From NCBI GenBank assembly GCA_022385805.1, contig MU277677.1, forward strand, positions 124,001-188,000: DNA of 64,000 nucleotides. The letters run 5' to 3'. The number at the start of each line of letters is the position of its first letter. Within the stretch, counting starts at the first letter, position 1. The translations under genes were made by a program, and so were the position numbers. Positions 36,002 to 47,503 of this stretch are shown here, piece by piece. The stretch comes from Pilatotrama ljubarskyi (Eukaryota > Basidiomycota > Agaricomycetes > Polyporales > Polyporaceae). A model generated the notes under the pieces. The model did not search any database. It saw only the letters and a program-made list of their open reading frames with translations, and was not told where the DNA came from.

Positions 36002-36842
36002 TTAGGCCTTGTCAGCGGGTTTCACACCGCGCGCCAGGAACCATTGCAGGTCCGCCCCGAACATCTTCGCCATGAACTCCGGAGCAGGCATGCTGTTGAA
36101 CCCAAAGTTCGTCAAGCCCTGTTCTTCGAACGTCTTCCGCATCGTCTCCTCGGTGAGCCCGTGCTTGTGCGGGACGAGGTGGTGGTGCGTCTCCGGGACG
36201 AGCACGCGTCCGTCCGGAGCAGCCTTGAGGTCGGTGACGAGGAGCGACCCGCCCGGCTTCAGGAAGAACGCGAGGATGCGTGTGGTCTCTTCGATCGACA
36301 CCATGTGGTGGTAGGCAGCGCAGCACTGAGCAAACAAACGGTGAGTGGCTGATCGGTGCGTTCAAACGATGTTCGAGGAGACGTACTATGATGACGTCGA
36401 ACTTCTTTCCATCCCGTTCACCGGGCTCGCCCTTAAGCGGACCGACGACCGCCTTCATCTCGGAGGCGAAGCCTTTGTCCGCCGCCTGCTTATTGAAGAG
36501 ATCTACAGATCCTTGACTGATGTCGACGCCCAAGATATGCTCCACATAGGGACGCAAAGCCTGCGAGACCAAGCCTTCACCATCCCGGTACATTGCAGAC
36601 GTTAGAGAGTGACATCTTCAGAGGTCAGACCGAGACGTACCGATGCCGCAGGCATAGTCGAGCACCTCAGTGTGCTCCTTGTCAAACAGAGACGGGTAGT
36701 GTTCGCGCATGGTGTTGACGGTGATGACGCCGAGCTCGCGGGCGTAAGGGTGTTCCTCCTCGAGCTTCCCCGCGTGCTCGTCGAAGTGCGCCTTGTTGGC
36801 CTGGGCGAAGTCGTGACCACGGTGTTCAGAGGCGGAAGTCAT
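36002..36842 (-). CDS. SAM-dependent methyltransferase (copy 2)
   Basis: Paralogue of the gene at 34566..35400 with the same layout: MTSASEHRGHDFAQANKAHFDEHA, motif I EVLDYACGIG, LVSQALRPYVEHILGVDIS, AFFLKPGGSLLVTDLKAAPDG, ETHHHLVPHKHGLTEETM and the end DLQWFLARGVKPADKA. The start is at 36842. Introns follow ACGIG and DVII, as in copy 1. The insertion EEEHPYARELGVITVNTM after the leader matches copy 1's HPEARKLGQKNVAAM. Conservation on both sides of the frame suggests both full copies are functional. Confidence 0.85.
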
Positions 36843-37860
36843 GACTGAGTTGTGCGTGTGACGTAGATCTGAGAGGTGTCGAGAGGGAAGAATGGGACGT
36901 GTATCGCGATAGCGGCGTCCCCCTGGAGATGCTGGTTTTATGTATGCAATGAAGGAAAGGACGACGGGGTCTCCAGAGTCAGACGTCGAAATTCGGAATT
37001 GCAGTTGAGGCCGGACTGGGGAGGTACTCGTGCATTTGCGAAGCACAGCTGCGATCGAATCGAAGATCCGAATCACACGATCGAGCAGTGCGGTGCTTCT
37101 CCCCGCACTGTATGTACCCCAAACTCTCAGGAACACTCCCTACCCTGCCCCTGCCCGCTGTGAGTCCGCGAAGCAAGAAAGAACACCCTCTAACCCAGCC
37201 TCTTTGCATCCGTCCTATGAACTCGGCGGCGAGGAGCACTGGCATATCGCGAGCACCGACAATACCTCGAAGTCAAGGCGACAGAACGGCAGATCCTCTA
37301 TCTCGGAGCGCGGCGCCTTCACTCCGAAAAGTGCCCTGCTGCTCAGCTGCACGGTCATCAGGGTGACCGGCACTTGCTGGATATCAACGCCAAGAGTTTC
37401 TCCGCTGTTATGCAATGTCTAATTCGTGCCTGCGCAAACCGCTTCAATACGCACAGAGCGGGCCATTACGCGTACGAGGGGCTCGGATAGAGCAGAGCAG
37501 TCAGGTGAAACGCTGACTTTGACCGCCGTCTGGACGAGCAAACAGTGATGGACGGTCACGGTACTCGCCCGTCCCGGTGAAACAGCTCGACACCTACAAG
37601 GATTCGTGACCCTCGCGGGCAGACGCAGGCAGTATGAGACCGCGCAGGTCTTCTCGACACCTGTCGCTCCTCATGCAATACAATCTAGACACTGCTTCGT
37701 CGACATCGCGAGTTTCCTCCCAGGGGGAGGCCGTAAGAGGTACAGTCTCGCGACCTCTATGAGTATAACAGGAGAGCGGAAACCAGACATGATCATACCA
37801 TGACTTCGGAAGTACCGCGATGCACCAGTGCGACGCATACTGCTGAAGCCTGCTGAACGT
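36843..37860. other. intergenic region, about 1 kb
   Basis: No gene or repeat recognised. The left end is the upstream region of methyltransferase copy 2. Confidence 0.4.
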
Positions 37861-38636
37861 CTACAATCCAGAGACGCGAACGTGTGAAGTTAAGACCCGT
37901 TTAGGCATTCTATAGCATGGAGGGAGCAGCCCAATGGTCAGAATTCGAAGCGATAAGCGACGGGGTAAGATCACACGCACCTTCTCCCCCTTCGCCTTGC
38001 GCCTACGTCTGCGCCGTCCTCCTCCCTGCCCCCGGTAGGCACTCACATGGATGAGGAACGTGCTTAGGAGGGGATTGTTCCTGGCCTTGTCGATGGGAAA
38101 GACCTTCCCGGTCCTGTCGATGTACTTCGCGAGCTCCTTCTCTGACTTGAAGATCCTGGGCCGCGTGTCGGGAGTCTTGTACGAGTCAACAAGGTCGACG
38201 ATGTTCACGTAGACCCCGTGCAAAGCCTGACAAAGACGAGAGCGGTGAGTCACAAGCGCGTGCCGCTACTCGTTATCGACAAGCATATTGCAAGCCCTTT
38301 GGGGGTCAGACTTACTCCCATGCATTCGGTGATGCTCCCCAACACCAGCCCTTCGCCCACCCCGAGATGTTGGAGGAGCTTCTGCCAAGACCTCAAGCTG
38401 TTCGAGTTCTTCCCGAACGCCTCCTCAAAGTCCTCCGCCGCGTGGACTCCAAAGAACTGACGTCTCTCGTTCTTGTATGCTTTGGTCTTCTTCCTCAACC
38501 CACTCACTATCGCCAGGCGGCGGAACTCGGCCACGAGCGAGGCGCTCGGGTCGCGCTTGAAGACAGGCACGACTGGGCGCGCCTCCTCGGGGGCGGGTTC
38601 CTGCGCCTTAGGGGGCGGGGAGTCGACGGTCGACAT
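37861..38636 (-). CDS. uncharacterised fungal EF-RRL/WQ family protein (copy 1)
   Basis: Small protein starting at 38636 with a Pro/Glu-rich leader (MSTVDSPPPKAQEPAPEEA). The family pattern follows: FKRDPSASLVAEFRRLA, YKNERRQFFGVHAAEDF, LRSWQKLLQHLGV, then after an intron ALHGVYVNIVDLVDS and FLIH. This pattern (EFxRL, Y-x3-R-x2-F, WQ-L, VN-x-DLVD) is widespread in fungal genomes with no known function. The 3' end is unsure: FLIH is followed by GTGAGT, so a short last exon is likely. Read-through would end at 37861. Confidence 0.6.
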
Positions 38637-39174
38637 GGGGGCGAGGGCGATCGGAGGAATGGGAGAAAGAGAGAGAGAGGAGAGGGTGTATAAGGTTCAA
38701 GGCAATACGGGTGCTTGATTCGGTCGTCGCTACGCCGATGTGACCTGGAAGCCTGCCTTGACAGCGCCTGTGCTCCAGGGCGAGAAGAAGCTTGTAGGCT
38801 GGCAGACGCGACGTCCAGCTCTGGCAGAGCAGGCAAGCTTGTTCCCTCGCAGAGCCGCACGCCAAAACCTGGCGGTGAGGCTCCCGAGGGCAAAGGTCGT
38901 TTACTACACGCTCACCACCGCGCCCACAAACGCGTAACAAACGTGCAGAACGGAGGCGATCTGCAGATAAATACTATACATAGTCCAAGAAACCAGGCCG
39001 GGACGATTCAGAAAGCATGGCATGCGCAACCAGGAACATCTGCATTGGCCGCGAGAGCTCTGCCGCATCATGAGAACACCCTAGCTGTCCGAGGCACGTA
39101 ACATATGAGCATATACCATGCAGCAAACCTCCACGCAACTCACATATACGCTCAGCGGAGTCCTGTCAAAGTTG
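38637..39174. other. intergenic region between tandem paralogues
   Basis: A GA-rich run near 38660..38690 sits just upstream of copy 1. Nothing else recognised. Confidence 0.4.
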
Positions 39175-39665
39175 CTAGCCGAACACGACGATGAGGAACT
39201 GCCTGAGCAAAGGGTTGGCCTTCGCTTTCTCCTTGAGGAAGACCTTGCCGCTGTTCCGAATGTATTCAGCGAGCGCGCTCTCCGAAGAGAACGTCCTCGG
39301 CCTGAAGTTCTGCCTCTTCGAGTCGACTAGATCGATAAGATTGACGTGTATGAGCTTCAACGCTTGCAGATAGAGTAAGTCATCACAACGATGCACAGCG
39401 AAAAGTAAAGACACACCTTCTTACATGCTCTGATACCGGTGGGAATCGTCGTCATGCCGAGGTGGCGGCACAGATCCTGCCAGGCATCGAGGCGCGAGTC
39501 GTTGTTTCCCCAGAAAGAGGCGAAGTCTTGTGCGGCAGCAGAGCCATAGAAGTTCCGCCGCTCCCTCTTGTACCTTGCGCTCTTCTTACCCCACCCGTTG
39601 GCAAGGGAAAGCCTGCGAAATTCGTCCGCTAGCAATGCAGTAGGGTCCCGCTCGAAGTTGACCAT
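39175..39665 (-). CDS. uncharacterised fungal EF-RRL/WQ family protein (copy 2)
   Basis: Tandem paralogue of the gene at 37861..38636. The start at 39665 gives MVNFERDPTALLADEFRRLS, with no Pro-rich leader. Then YKRERRNFYGSAAAQDF, LDAWQDLCRHLGM and IPTGIRACKK come in exon 1. ALKLIHVNLIDLVDS, ESALAEYIRNSGKVF and the end FLIVVFG come in exon 2. About 140 aa. No signal peptide or membrane segment, and no known catalytic motif. Confidence 0.7.
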
Positions 39666-40209
39666 TGCAAGACCTGAAGCTGGCGGTTCAAGTTGAGGGA
39701 GGGAGATGATGGTGGGTGTCCTGGCCGGGGCGTGGCCAACTTCGACGATACTCGGGCATTGACACCTTTATATCTTCGACCCCGTACACGTGCATACTGC
39801 GATACTGGTCGAAAAGGCAGCCCGGATGCATAGGAGGTACCTACTTCGCTGTATGCGGTGATGGGCGTTCCGAGGCAAGGAGCAGATGAGGAAGCGCCCA
39901 GCCACAGCGGCCTCGTTCACTTAAACTCCCTCCCTCTGATCCTCAAAATGCCATCTTGCAAGAGTGTGGCCCTTCGTATATGCATAGCAGTGTCACTGCG
40001 GTATATGGGCCATCAGTAGGGCTACAAATGTGAATCATTACATGCGCGAGGGCACAAGAGATATACAGCTAGGGTGAATATACAGTGATCGGTCTATCTC
40101 GCAAAGATAGTCAAATGTGCATGTCCGTTCAGGGAAACACAAATGTGATAGTGGTCCGAAGATCGAAGGGAGCGTTACTAACAACGAGGCGCATCGAGCG
40201 AGTCCGAGT
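39666..40209. other. intergenic region
   Basis: No gene or repeat recognised. Confidence 0.4.
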
Positions 40210-43200
40210 CTAACGCAAGAACGGGTTGCGTGAGCCACCCGTGTCGGTGGCCTGCAGCCAATACGCCCCGCGCGGCGGAGGCGCATCGGCCTGCGCCAGC
40301 TGCGTCACCGACCTTGCGTACTCCTGCGCAGGCGTCGGCGCGAGGTGTGTCGTCGGCTGCGCGGGCGGGTCCGGCGTCAGCCAGCTGCTGTACGTCGTGT
40401 TCGAGAACCGCGACGGCAGCAAGTCCGCCGCATTGCGCACAGGCTGGCGCGGTTCGGGCGCGCGCCGTGGTTGGCCCGTGACTTGTGAGTACAGCGACTC
40501 TTCCGCGAGGAGATCGTTCGTCGTCCGCCCGCGCTCGGAGCCCTTGCTGCTCGCCTTGTGCGAGTGGCGGTCGCTCTCGTAGTCGCGCAACGAGGGAAGC
40601 GGGGACGGCGCGCGGCTCGAGCCCGCGCGCGTGTACTCATACGAGCCGATGAGCTTCTCCATCTCGCGGTCGTGGCGGAGCGAGGACTCGCGGAGCCTCG
40701 CCATGTCGCGGTCATGCCGCGCGTCCTCGGCGACGCCCAGCTTCTCAAATGCGGGGCCGTACCGCGCCTCCTCGGCCGCGCGGAGTTTCGCGAGCCGGAT
40801 GTCCTCGGTCTCCTTGGGCATCATCCAGCGCTGGCCTTTGCGGTGTCCAAAAAGCCGCTCGCCGAAGCGCACGAGGCGGTACCGCCAGCTCTTGGAGTGG
40901 TCGAGGTTCTTCGCCGCGGCGAAGTTCGCGGTCGCGGCGACGCGGCGCTTGCGCATGCGCCTGCGCCAGCACATGAGGAAGAGGACGAAGATGAAGGCGC
41001 AGCCGAGCGCCATCAGCAAGATTTCCCACCATTGGAGGGGACGCTTGACGACGGTGTTGGACGAGGGCGCGATGGGCGTGTCGATGCCGGTGACAGAGGG
41101 CAGGGGTGAGCCGGAGCTCGTTCCGGAAGCGGGTGGGACGACGACGAGGTCTGAGAGGCAGATGCCGAGCCCAGAAATTACGCTCGAGCCGCCACTGCAC
41201 TTCGCAGAGACGCAGGCGCCGCCTTGGAGAACGTTGTTAGAGCTAGAGCACGCGAGACAGTTGCTAGGACCGGCGCCAGAGCAGCTCGAGCAGCTCGCGT
41301 CGCACGACTGGCATGAAGACGAGGTCTTGTCGAAGTACTGCGACTTGCTGCACGTGGGCAGACAGCGGCCGTTCGTGAGCACGGGGCGGTCTGCAGGGCA
41401 GCTGGAACACTGGTTGAACGAGCTTCCGGAGCAGGTCGCGCAATCCGGGTGGCAGGTGATACACTGGCCAGAGGAGCTGAACGTGTTCGAGGGGCAGGAG
41501 GCGACACATCTCCCACTGGAAGCGAGCTGGTTGTTCGCACACGTCAAGCAGAAGGTGGATGAGCCAGCACACGAGCTGCAGGAGGAATCGCAGGCTAGAG
41601 GAATGCGGACTCAGTATGACAAGGGCGAGACGGACAGAATCGAGTACTTACCGGTACAGGTGACGTTGTCCTTAGGGTCGAGGAAGGTTCCCGAGGGGCA
41701 GCTCTCGACACACTTGCCCTGCGAGAGGACAAAGCCAGGCAGGCATCCGGTGCACTGAACCTGGTCAATCGTCGATGCCACGTTGAAACTCGGGTACTTG
41801 CATGTAGTACACTTGGATGGGCAAGCTGGCATCTCCGTCAGTTAGCTGGAGACGGATGGGAGGCTATCATACTCACCATCGCAATTGTGCTTGTTGTTAT
41901 CTGCAACCAGAACCGATCCGTCGCATACACCGTTTCCATCCGTGCCGACACAATTGCCGTTCAGGCTGTACTTCCCGGCACCACAGATGATACAGTCGTT
42001 AGAAGTAGGGCCAGAGCAAGTCTGGCAGAGCGGAGAACAAGGCTGGCACGAGGTCCCATTGCTGAAGCTGCCGTCAGGGCAGACGGTGCCAGTAGAAGTG
42101 ATCGCCTGAGTGGCGATACACTCCGTACGGTCGTTCGCGTTCTGCGTGAATCCGGACTTGCAGGAGATGCAGTCACCACTTCCGTCTGCACACTGAGTGC
42201 AGCCGAGGCCGCACACTGTCAACCGTTGATCAGAATGACATCCATCAGGATAGTGTCTATCCACATACCTTCGCAGTTGCCATCCGAGTTGAGGAAGAAC
42301 CCGGTATCGCACTTCGCGCACGCGGTACCATTGGTTCCGGTAGTCCAGCCCGCATTGCAGGTGCAGGACCCATCAGAGCCGCATACGCCATTCAAGCAGT
42401 TGCACGTGGACGGCGCGTTCTTGATCACGGGCTCGAGACACCTCCCAGTGCCCGTCATCCCATCGTCGCACGTCGCACAATCGGCGGGACATGCCTGGCA
42501 AGTGGGCCCGAAGAATCCAGGGGAGCACGTCTCGCAGGACGTCCCGTTGAATCCGGGTGGGCAGGTGCACGTCCCAGATGCAGAGCACACACCAGCGCCA
42601 GCGCATGGGGGAGAGCAGGCTGACGACTGAATGTCCAAGAGCTGAGACAGACCAGATGCGCCCGAAGGCAGTTGCGAGACGTCGGGAACGCTGTCCCAGA
42701 AGATTACGCGGTCGCTGGAAGAGCCGGAGAGCGCGACCCATACGTTTGAGGCAACTGCAAGTGAGCCAGGGGAGATCTTGGACGTGCTGTTCGACGGCGT
42801 GCTAGGAAGCTGGGCGAAGGTTGCTTGGCCCGAGTAGTTCGCTTGCGGGTAGACGGCCACTCCTGGCTGGAGCGCGAGGTTAAGAGGTAGTGACGTGTTC
42901 GCCTCGAACCCGGGGGAGGCTGATATTGATGCACTTGAGGAAGTAAGAAGATCGTGGAGAAGAGACGGGTTCGTCGTTGAGGTGTATTGTCCTGGTAGTA
43001 GTAGGAGGCTGGTTGCAGCGCCAGACGCGGATAGTGTCGCGCCAACTAGTAGATGGTGAGCTGGCAAACTGAAGACAGTGACGGTGCACACGTACTCGTG
43101 GTGTTAGTGAACCCTTCGAGGCATTGACCTGCAACGCAGACTACGGTTGGAGAAGATGGTTGTGCGGCGAACGCTGTGCCGAAAAGGAGCGAAGTCGTGA

Positions 43201-43216
43201 GGATGCTCGACAGCAT
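40210..43216 (-). CDS. cysteine-rich (furin/EGF-like repeat) type I membrane protein
   Basis: Large predicted surface or secretory-pathway protein. The start at 43216 gives the signal peptide MLSSILTTSLLFGTAFAA. A Ser/Thr-rich lobe follows, then many Cys-rich repeats: EGF-like (CTCPPGFNGTSC) and furin/growth-factor-receptor-like (CSSCSGAGPSNCLAC, CATCSGSSFNQCSSC). A single membrane helix (ILLMALGCAFIFVLFLMCW) is followed by basic WRRRMRKRR, then a cytosolic tail of about 220 residues rich in Arg/Glu and Ser/Pro (SSRAPSPLPSL). Introns are visible near 43.05, 42.27, 41.84-41.88 and 41.58-41.65 kb. It resembles receptor ectodomains, but no kinase is present. A role in surface sensing or protein processing is inferred only from shape. 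Confidence 0.8.
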
Positions 43217-43670
43217 GTCGAGGCGAGACGTCTAGTCGATGGTGGTAAGAGCGAAGGACAGAGTCGGCGCGCCTCTCCTGAAATGCCCTTCGGCTCTGCA
43301 AGAATTGCCATGGTTTCATTGTTGTGCGCAGGAATTGTCGGGAGAGGCGGCGGCGTTGTTTATTGTCCCTGCTATTGTTCTTAGAATAGGCGCTTAGCGC
43401 TCGTCGCCGCAAGTTGGCGCCCATCAACAAACACACACGCAAGCAAGCGCCCGTCACTGTGCGGCCCGGAGACCGGCAAGAGAGCTGCCGGATGCCGGAT
43501 GCGGGGTACGCGCGACGCCGAAACGGGACCTCTGAGGAAGAGACCTCATGAAATCCGCCGCCACACACCGGGGTGCGGCAGTCCGTAGCCTGCGATCCTA
43601 TGTATGTTCCCCCGCGTCTGGTAGCAGGATCTCCTGAAACTTAACCGCCTTCACATCTGCAAGGAGGGAG
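43217..43670. other. divergent intergenic region
   Basis: Upstream of the Cys-rich membrane protein (minus) and the thioesterase (plus). No TATA box or repeat recognised. Confidence 0.4.
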
Positions 43671-44456
43671 ATGAACTCGAAAGGCGAAGACTCGGTGCGC
43701 TTCGAGGGCGACCTTTCCCCGAAGCAACGCTCAGCCATCCTCAACTTCGCCGAGATCATCCTCCGCGGACGGGGCCAGTTCGCGCAGCCCACCGGCTCTC
43801 GTCTGGAGATGTCGGAGGTTGCGGTATACGAGAGGGAGGAGGACGGCAAGACCCAGGTCCGGATGGTCTTCGAGATCGACATGGGCGAAGGTGCGTCGCA
43901 AGAGCCGTGACAGAGAAGCCGCTATATACGAAACGCTGCTTTTGGTGCGCTTCTCAAAGATATGCTCAACTCGGGCGGGAACATGCACGGCGGCTGTTCT
44001 ATGTATCTCATAGACGTGTATGTCCCTTCTGGTCCATTCTGGGTGCGCCCTAAACTGCTCTCTCGGCGGGCCCACTGCAGCTGTTCCTCGATCGCCCTTG
44101 TCGCACTTGGTATCGCAACCCACAGATACGCCAACTTCGTCTCGCAAGCCATTACTACCGTCTTCCATGCACCGGCCACATTGTGAGTCACCAGACTATT
44201 GATAAAACTCGTCGGTAGACGTCCTCGTACTAATAAATGTCACGGCCTGGCAGAGGAGCTAGACTACGTATCGTCAACAATACGGTATCATTTGGAGCGC
44301 GTACCGTCTCCGCCCGAACGGAGGTATGTGGTCCGTTGTTGACCGTCTGCAGTCTTAACTGATCGCCGCCCATGCCAGATATGGGATACCACGAACCGTA
44401 GGCTGGTTGCGACAGGCATACATAATCAGATGCAGCCATCAACGCCGAAACTATAG
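43671..44456 (+). CDS. hotdog-fold acyl-CoA thioesterase
   Basis: Predicted thioesterase of the PaaI/THEM2-like superfamily, hydrolysing acyl-CoA. Five short exons resolve cleanly: the junctions MGE-DMLNSGG (exon 2 from 43960), LID-VCSSIALVALGIA, HAPAT-LGARLRIVNN and ARTE-IWDTTNRRLV all keep phase. The hotdog signature is NMHGGCSMYLIDVCSSI, followed by FVSQAITTVFHAP. The C-terminus VATGIHNQMQPSTPKL ends at 44456. Total about 174 aa, as usual for the family. No mitochondrial or peroxisomal signal is obvious. The start at 43671 fits the conserved beginning; nothing upstream supports an extension. Confidence 0.85.
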
Positions 44457-45032
44457 TGAATACAGTACAGTATCCTTACCGGCGCGACTGCAGCTACCCA
44501 TACGGCGCGTGCGTTCTGCATCTCGCGATCCAAGATACTCCTCAACGGTGTGGTACATTTGTTCAGGGACGACAGGACGTCTTCATTCGCTCGCATTAGG
44601 GTGGACGCCTTACACTTCCAGACAGCTCGACGTTGTGGGTCCCTGAGTACTCTGCATGTTCTGGGCGCTGTGAACATGCTAGTAGGGCGCTGGGGAACAT
44701 GCTAGTAAGGTGCTGTCGGCCGTGAAGCTGCGTCAACAGCCCTGATCGAAATGCTTTGGGTAAAACTCATAACTCACCTATGAAGTGTCAGTGACCGCCT
44801 CCTCATATGTGCAGACTCTGTCTGGCCAATTCCATGCACAAATGGAGCTGTGGCTCCTCGTTCAACGCTGTTCGAGCGAAATGGCACGGTAAGCCGTGTT
44901 GAGCACTACGGAGGCCGCTGAGTATATATACTGCCCTCGACAGCACGATTGTAGCTCACTGCGCTGCACGACAACACGACACCGGTGTACAACTCTCCCC
45001 CCACGTTCCGACTTCTACAAGACTTCTACAAG
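44457..45032. promoter_or_regulatory. upstream region of F-box gene with TATA box and small repeats
   Basis: TATATATA lies at 44923..44930, about 105 bp before the start. An imperfect tandem (GAACATGCTAGTA(G/A)GG units) lies at about 44672..44716. An exact 11-bp tandem ACTTCTACAAG occupies 45011..45032, directly before the ATG. Confidence 0.55.
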
Positions 45033-46679
45033 ATGCAGAGAATTAACGACGACGTGCTGCAAACAATTCTCTCTTACCTCCACGGCGCGGAAGCGCTCCC
45101 TCTCACTCTCACTAGCAAGAGAATATCTTACTACGCAACGAAACGTGTTGCCTCGCTTGCCATCTGCGCGACTCCCTCAGCGTTGCTACGGCTTCGCGAC
45201 TACTTACTTCGATCATCTACGCCGCACGCCGGGGACTTGAAGCTTCTCGCGATCGACTTCCAAGAGGGGCCTTCCGATGATCGGGAGTATAGGGAGTCCG
45301 TTCAAGCTTTGACCGAGGTGCTGAACGCTGCACACAATCTTCGCGCGCTGAGAATGCCGGCATGCTTGGAATCCTACCTGACTGAGGCCAGTCTTCGGGT
45401 TGCCCTCGGAAATAAGGAACGATTGGAGCAGTTGTCCCTAGGTACAGTCAATGATTCCACCGTCCGTACCATTTCGGAGCGGTTGAGGAGCCGCCTCCAT
45501 TTTCTTGAACTGTTCTACTATGCACGGAACGGAACATCTGTCGATCACGGGCAGCCTATCTCGTTTCTCCCATTGCTCATGCTGCTCGCGAGGCAGAGTC
45601 GCCTCCAAGCTCTGTACCTCCACAACTTCAGGCCGACCGATACCCTTGCGCAAGCGTATGAGCACGTGTATGCGCAAGCCCTCCATATTCCACAACAGTT
45701 CAGCTCTCTCCACACCCTTCTCTTGAAGGACAGTAGCGCGCGCACACTCGGGCTGGTCCTCCTGTTTCCAGGACTGCGTGATTTGGAGATTGTGCCGCCG
45801 CCGCCGCCTGGCAATGTCCCCGCCGACGCCTTGCCACAGGCGCAATTGGGTATGGCTCTCCCTCCATGGATGGTTGCCCAGGGCTGGCCTCGTCTCAATC
45901 GCCTGCGCATCTCTTCCGTCGATGACGAGCCCATGATCACAGGGCGTCTCAATACGGCGCAGCGCCTCGAAATCGCCCACCGATTTGCGATAGGACCCCT
46001 TACTCACTCAAACCAGGCTATGACTCAGACCGGCAGATTGGACAACCTCCTGCGTGCCAGCAGGCCGCGCGAGCTAAGCCTTTGGATAGAAATCCGTCCG
46101 GGCACCTACTGGCAAGGGTTCCAAACCGCTCTCGGGCACATCTCGAACAGCCTGCGCATGCTGGAGCTCCGTTTGGCCATGAGCCCCGATCCAGCCGCTG
46201 AGACGGCGTTGAACTGGCAGGTAAGTCGACGACTCGGGTAGATATCGTGCAGGAAGCAGCTCATGCTATGCCTACAGGGTCAACTCTTGAACGCCCTCAA
46301 CGGGCTACATCTCTACCACCTGCGGGTGGTGATTGACAGGCCTGTGCCTGGCCGGACGCCCTCGAACATAGAACAAAAGGAAGGAGATGCGTACCGCGGC
46401 CAGAATCTTGTTGGCCTCCTGCAGCGCATTCATGGTCAGAGGCGGACGTGGCGTCTTATTGAGATCGCTTGGAAGCGGCTAGGTCGCTCTGAGCCTCAGG
46501 AGGAGGATGTGGACCGCCCTGTTGTCGACGCACGCGGTCAAGAAGCATTCTGGGACGACGATCTATCCGGTTACTACTATCACTGCTGGTGGAAACACAC
46601 GGACGGCGCGGTAATCGGATATCGGCCGCTGTCGAAGGGCGTCGTCGAACAAGTCTTGCGGGGCAATGACAGAGCTTGA
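45033..46679 (+). CDS. F-box-like protein with leucine-rich region (copy 1)
   Basis: Predicted substrate adaptor of an SCF ubiquitin ligase. The N-terminus is a short F-box-like motif (INDDVLQTILSYLHGAEALPLTLTSKR). About 350 residues of Leu-rich, irregular LRR-like sequence follow (LRALRMP, LEQLSLGTV, LHFLELFYY, LQALYLHNF, LRDLEIVPP). The intron is 46221..46277, joining NWQ to GQLLNALNGLHLYHL. The end is VVEQVLRGNDRA. Such genes are highly expanded in agaricomycetes. It starts at the first in-frame ATG and the exons keep frame throughout. Confidence 0.75.
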
Positions 46680-47503
46680 ACTTCAGCGTCTCTGACCGAC
46701 CTCGACCTGCCGTGCATAGAGTGAGCACTTCTGCTCCTTCAAGGTTATTAACCGGCTGAGAGTACTGGCAGCAGAGATCCAGAGTTTCCTTGTCGTGTTT
46801 TCCCTCAGTTGCCATGGCCTGTATTCACGATGTGATTGTCTACCCAATAAACCATTGAGAGCTTCGCCTATGAGCACATCTCAGACGGCATAGAGATCGT
46901 CTTCCCAGAGGATCTCTTGGCCAAGGGTTCTCGTTTAGCCACTCGAACGTATCTGATCGCGTTCTACGTATATAGTGTCCATCATTGGAGGATAATATGT
47001 CCACCGTTAACGCATCGGCTTCCAGGCGATGACTCCGGCGCCCGGCATCCTCGAGGACACCGGAAGGCGGCGCGAATACGCCGAGCGCATGTCTGCAGCT
47101 ACTGACCGTCCTCGAGTATGCCGGTCAGCATGCCTTGTATCAACGATCCAGCTCCTGCTAGGAGAGGGAACTTGGGCGAGCGAGCTATAGTGAGAGAGCG
47201 AGAAAAAGCCTGACGCTGAGAATGCCACATGCCAAGGGCGAAGTTGGTAGCGAGCTCAAAGCAAGTTGTGTAAGACAGTAGGACGAGTAAGAGAAGAGTC
47301 TACAACGTATATGTACTATGTCGAAGAGGCAGTGCGATCCCTTCCCGCCTGCTTCCCGCGACGCGCAAGTGCGCGTCTATCTTGTGATCGCGAGTTTATG
47401 GAGGTTGACGGGCGGTTCCTGGTCTCGTCATCTAGCACTGGATCCCACACTACCCATCACGCAGAGAAACAGTAGAACAGCGGCGACGCAGGTAAGTACT
47501 AGT
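46680..47503. other. region between F-box copies
   Basis: This is where the first exon of copy 2 would be expected. No F-box-like sequence is seen in any frame, which suggests a 5' deletion. Confidence 0.4.

Noticed and set aside
40631..41758. 375-codon plus-strand open frame
   Set aside because: It runs against the Cys-rich repeats of the minus-strand membrane protein and is explained by the codon bias of those repeats.
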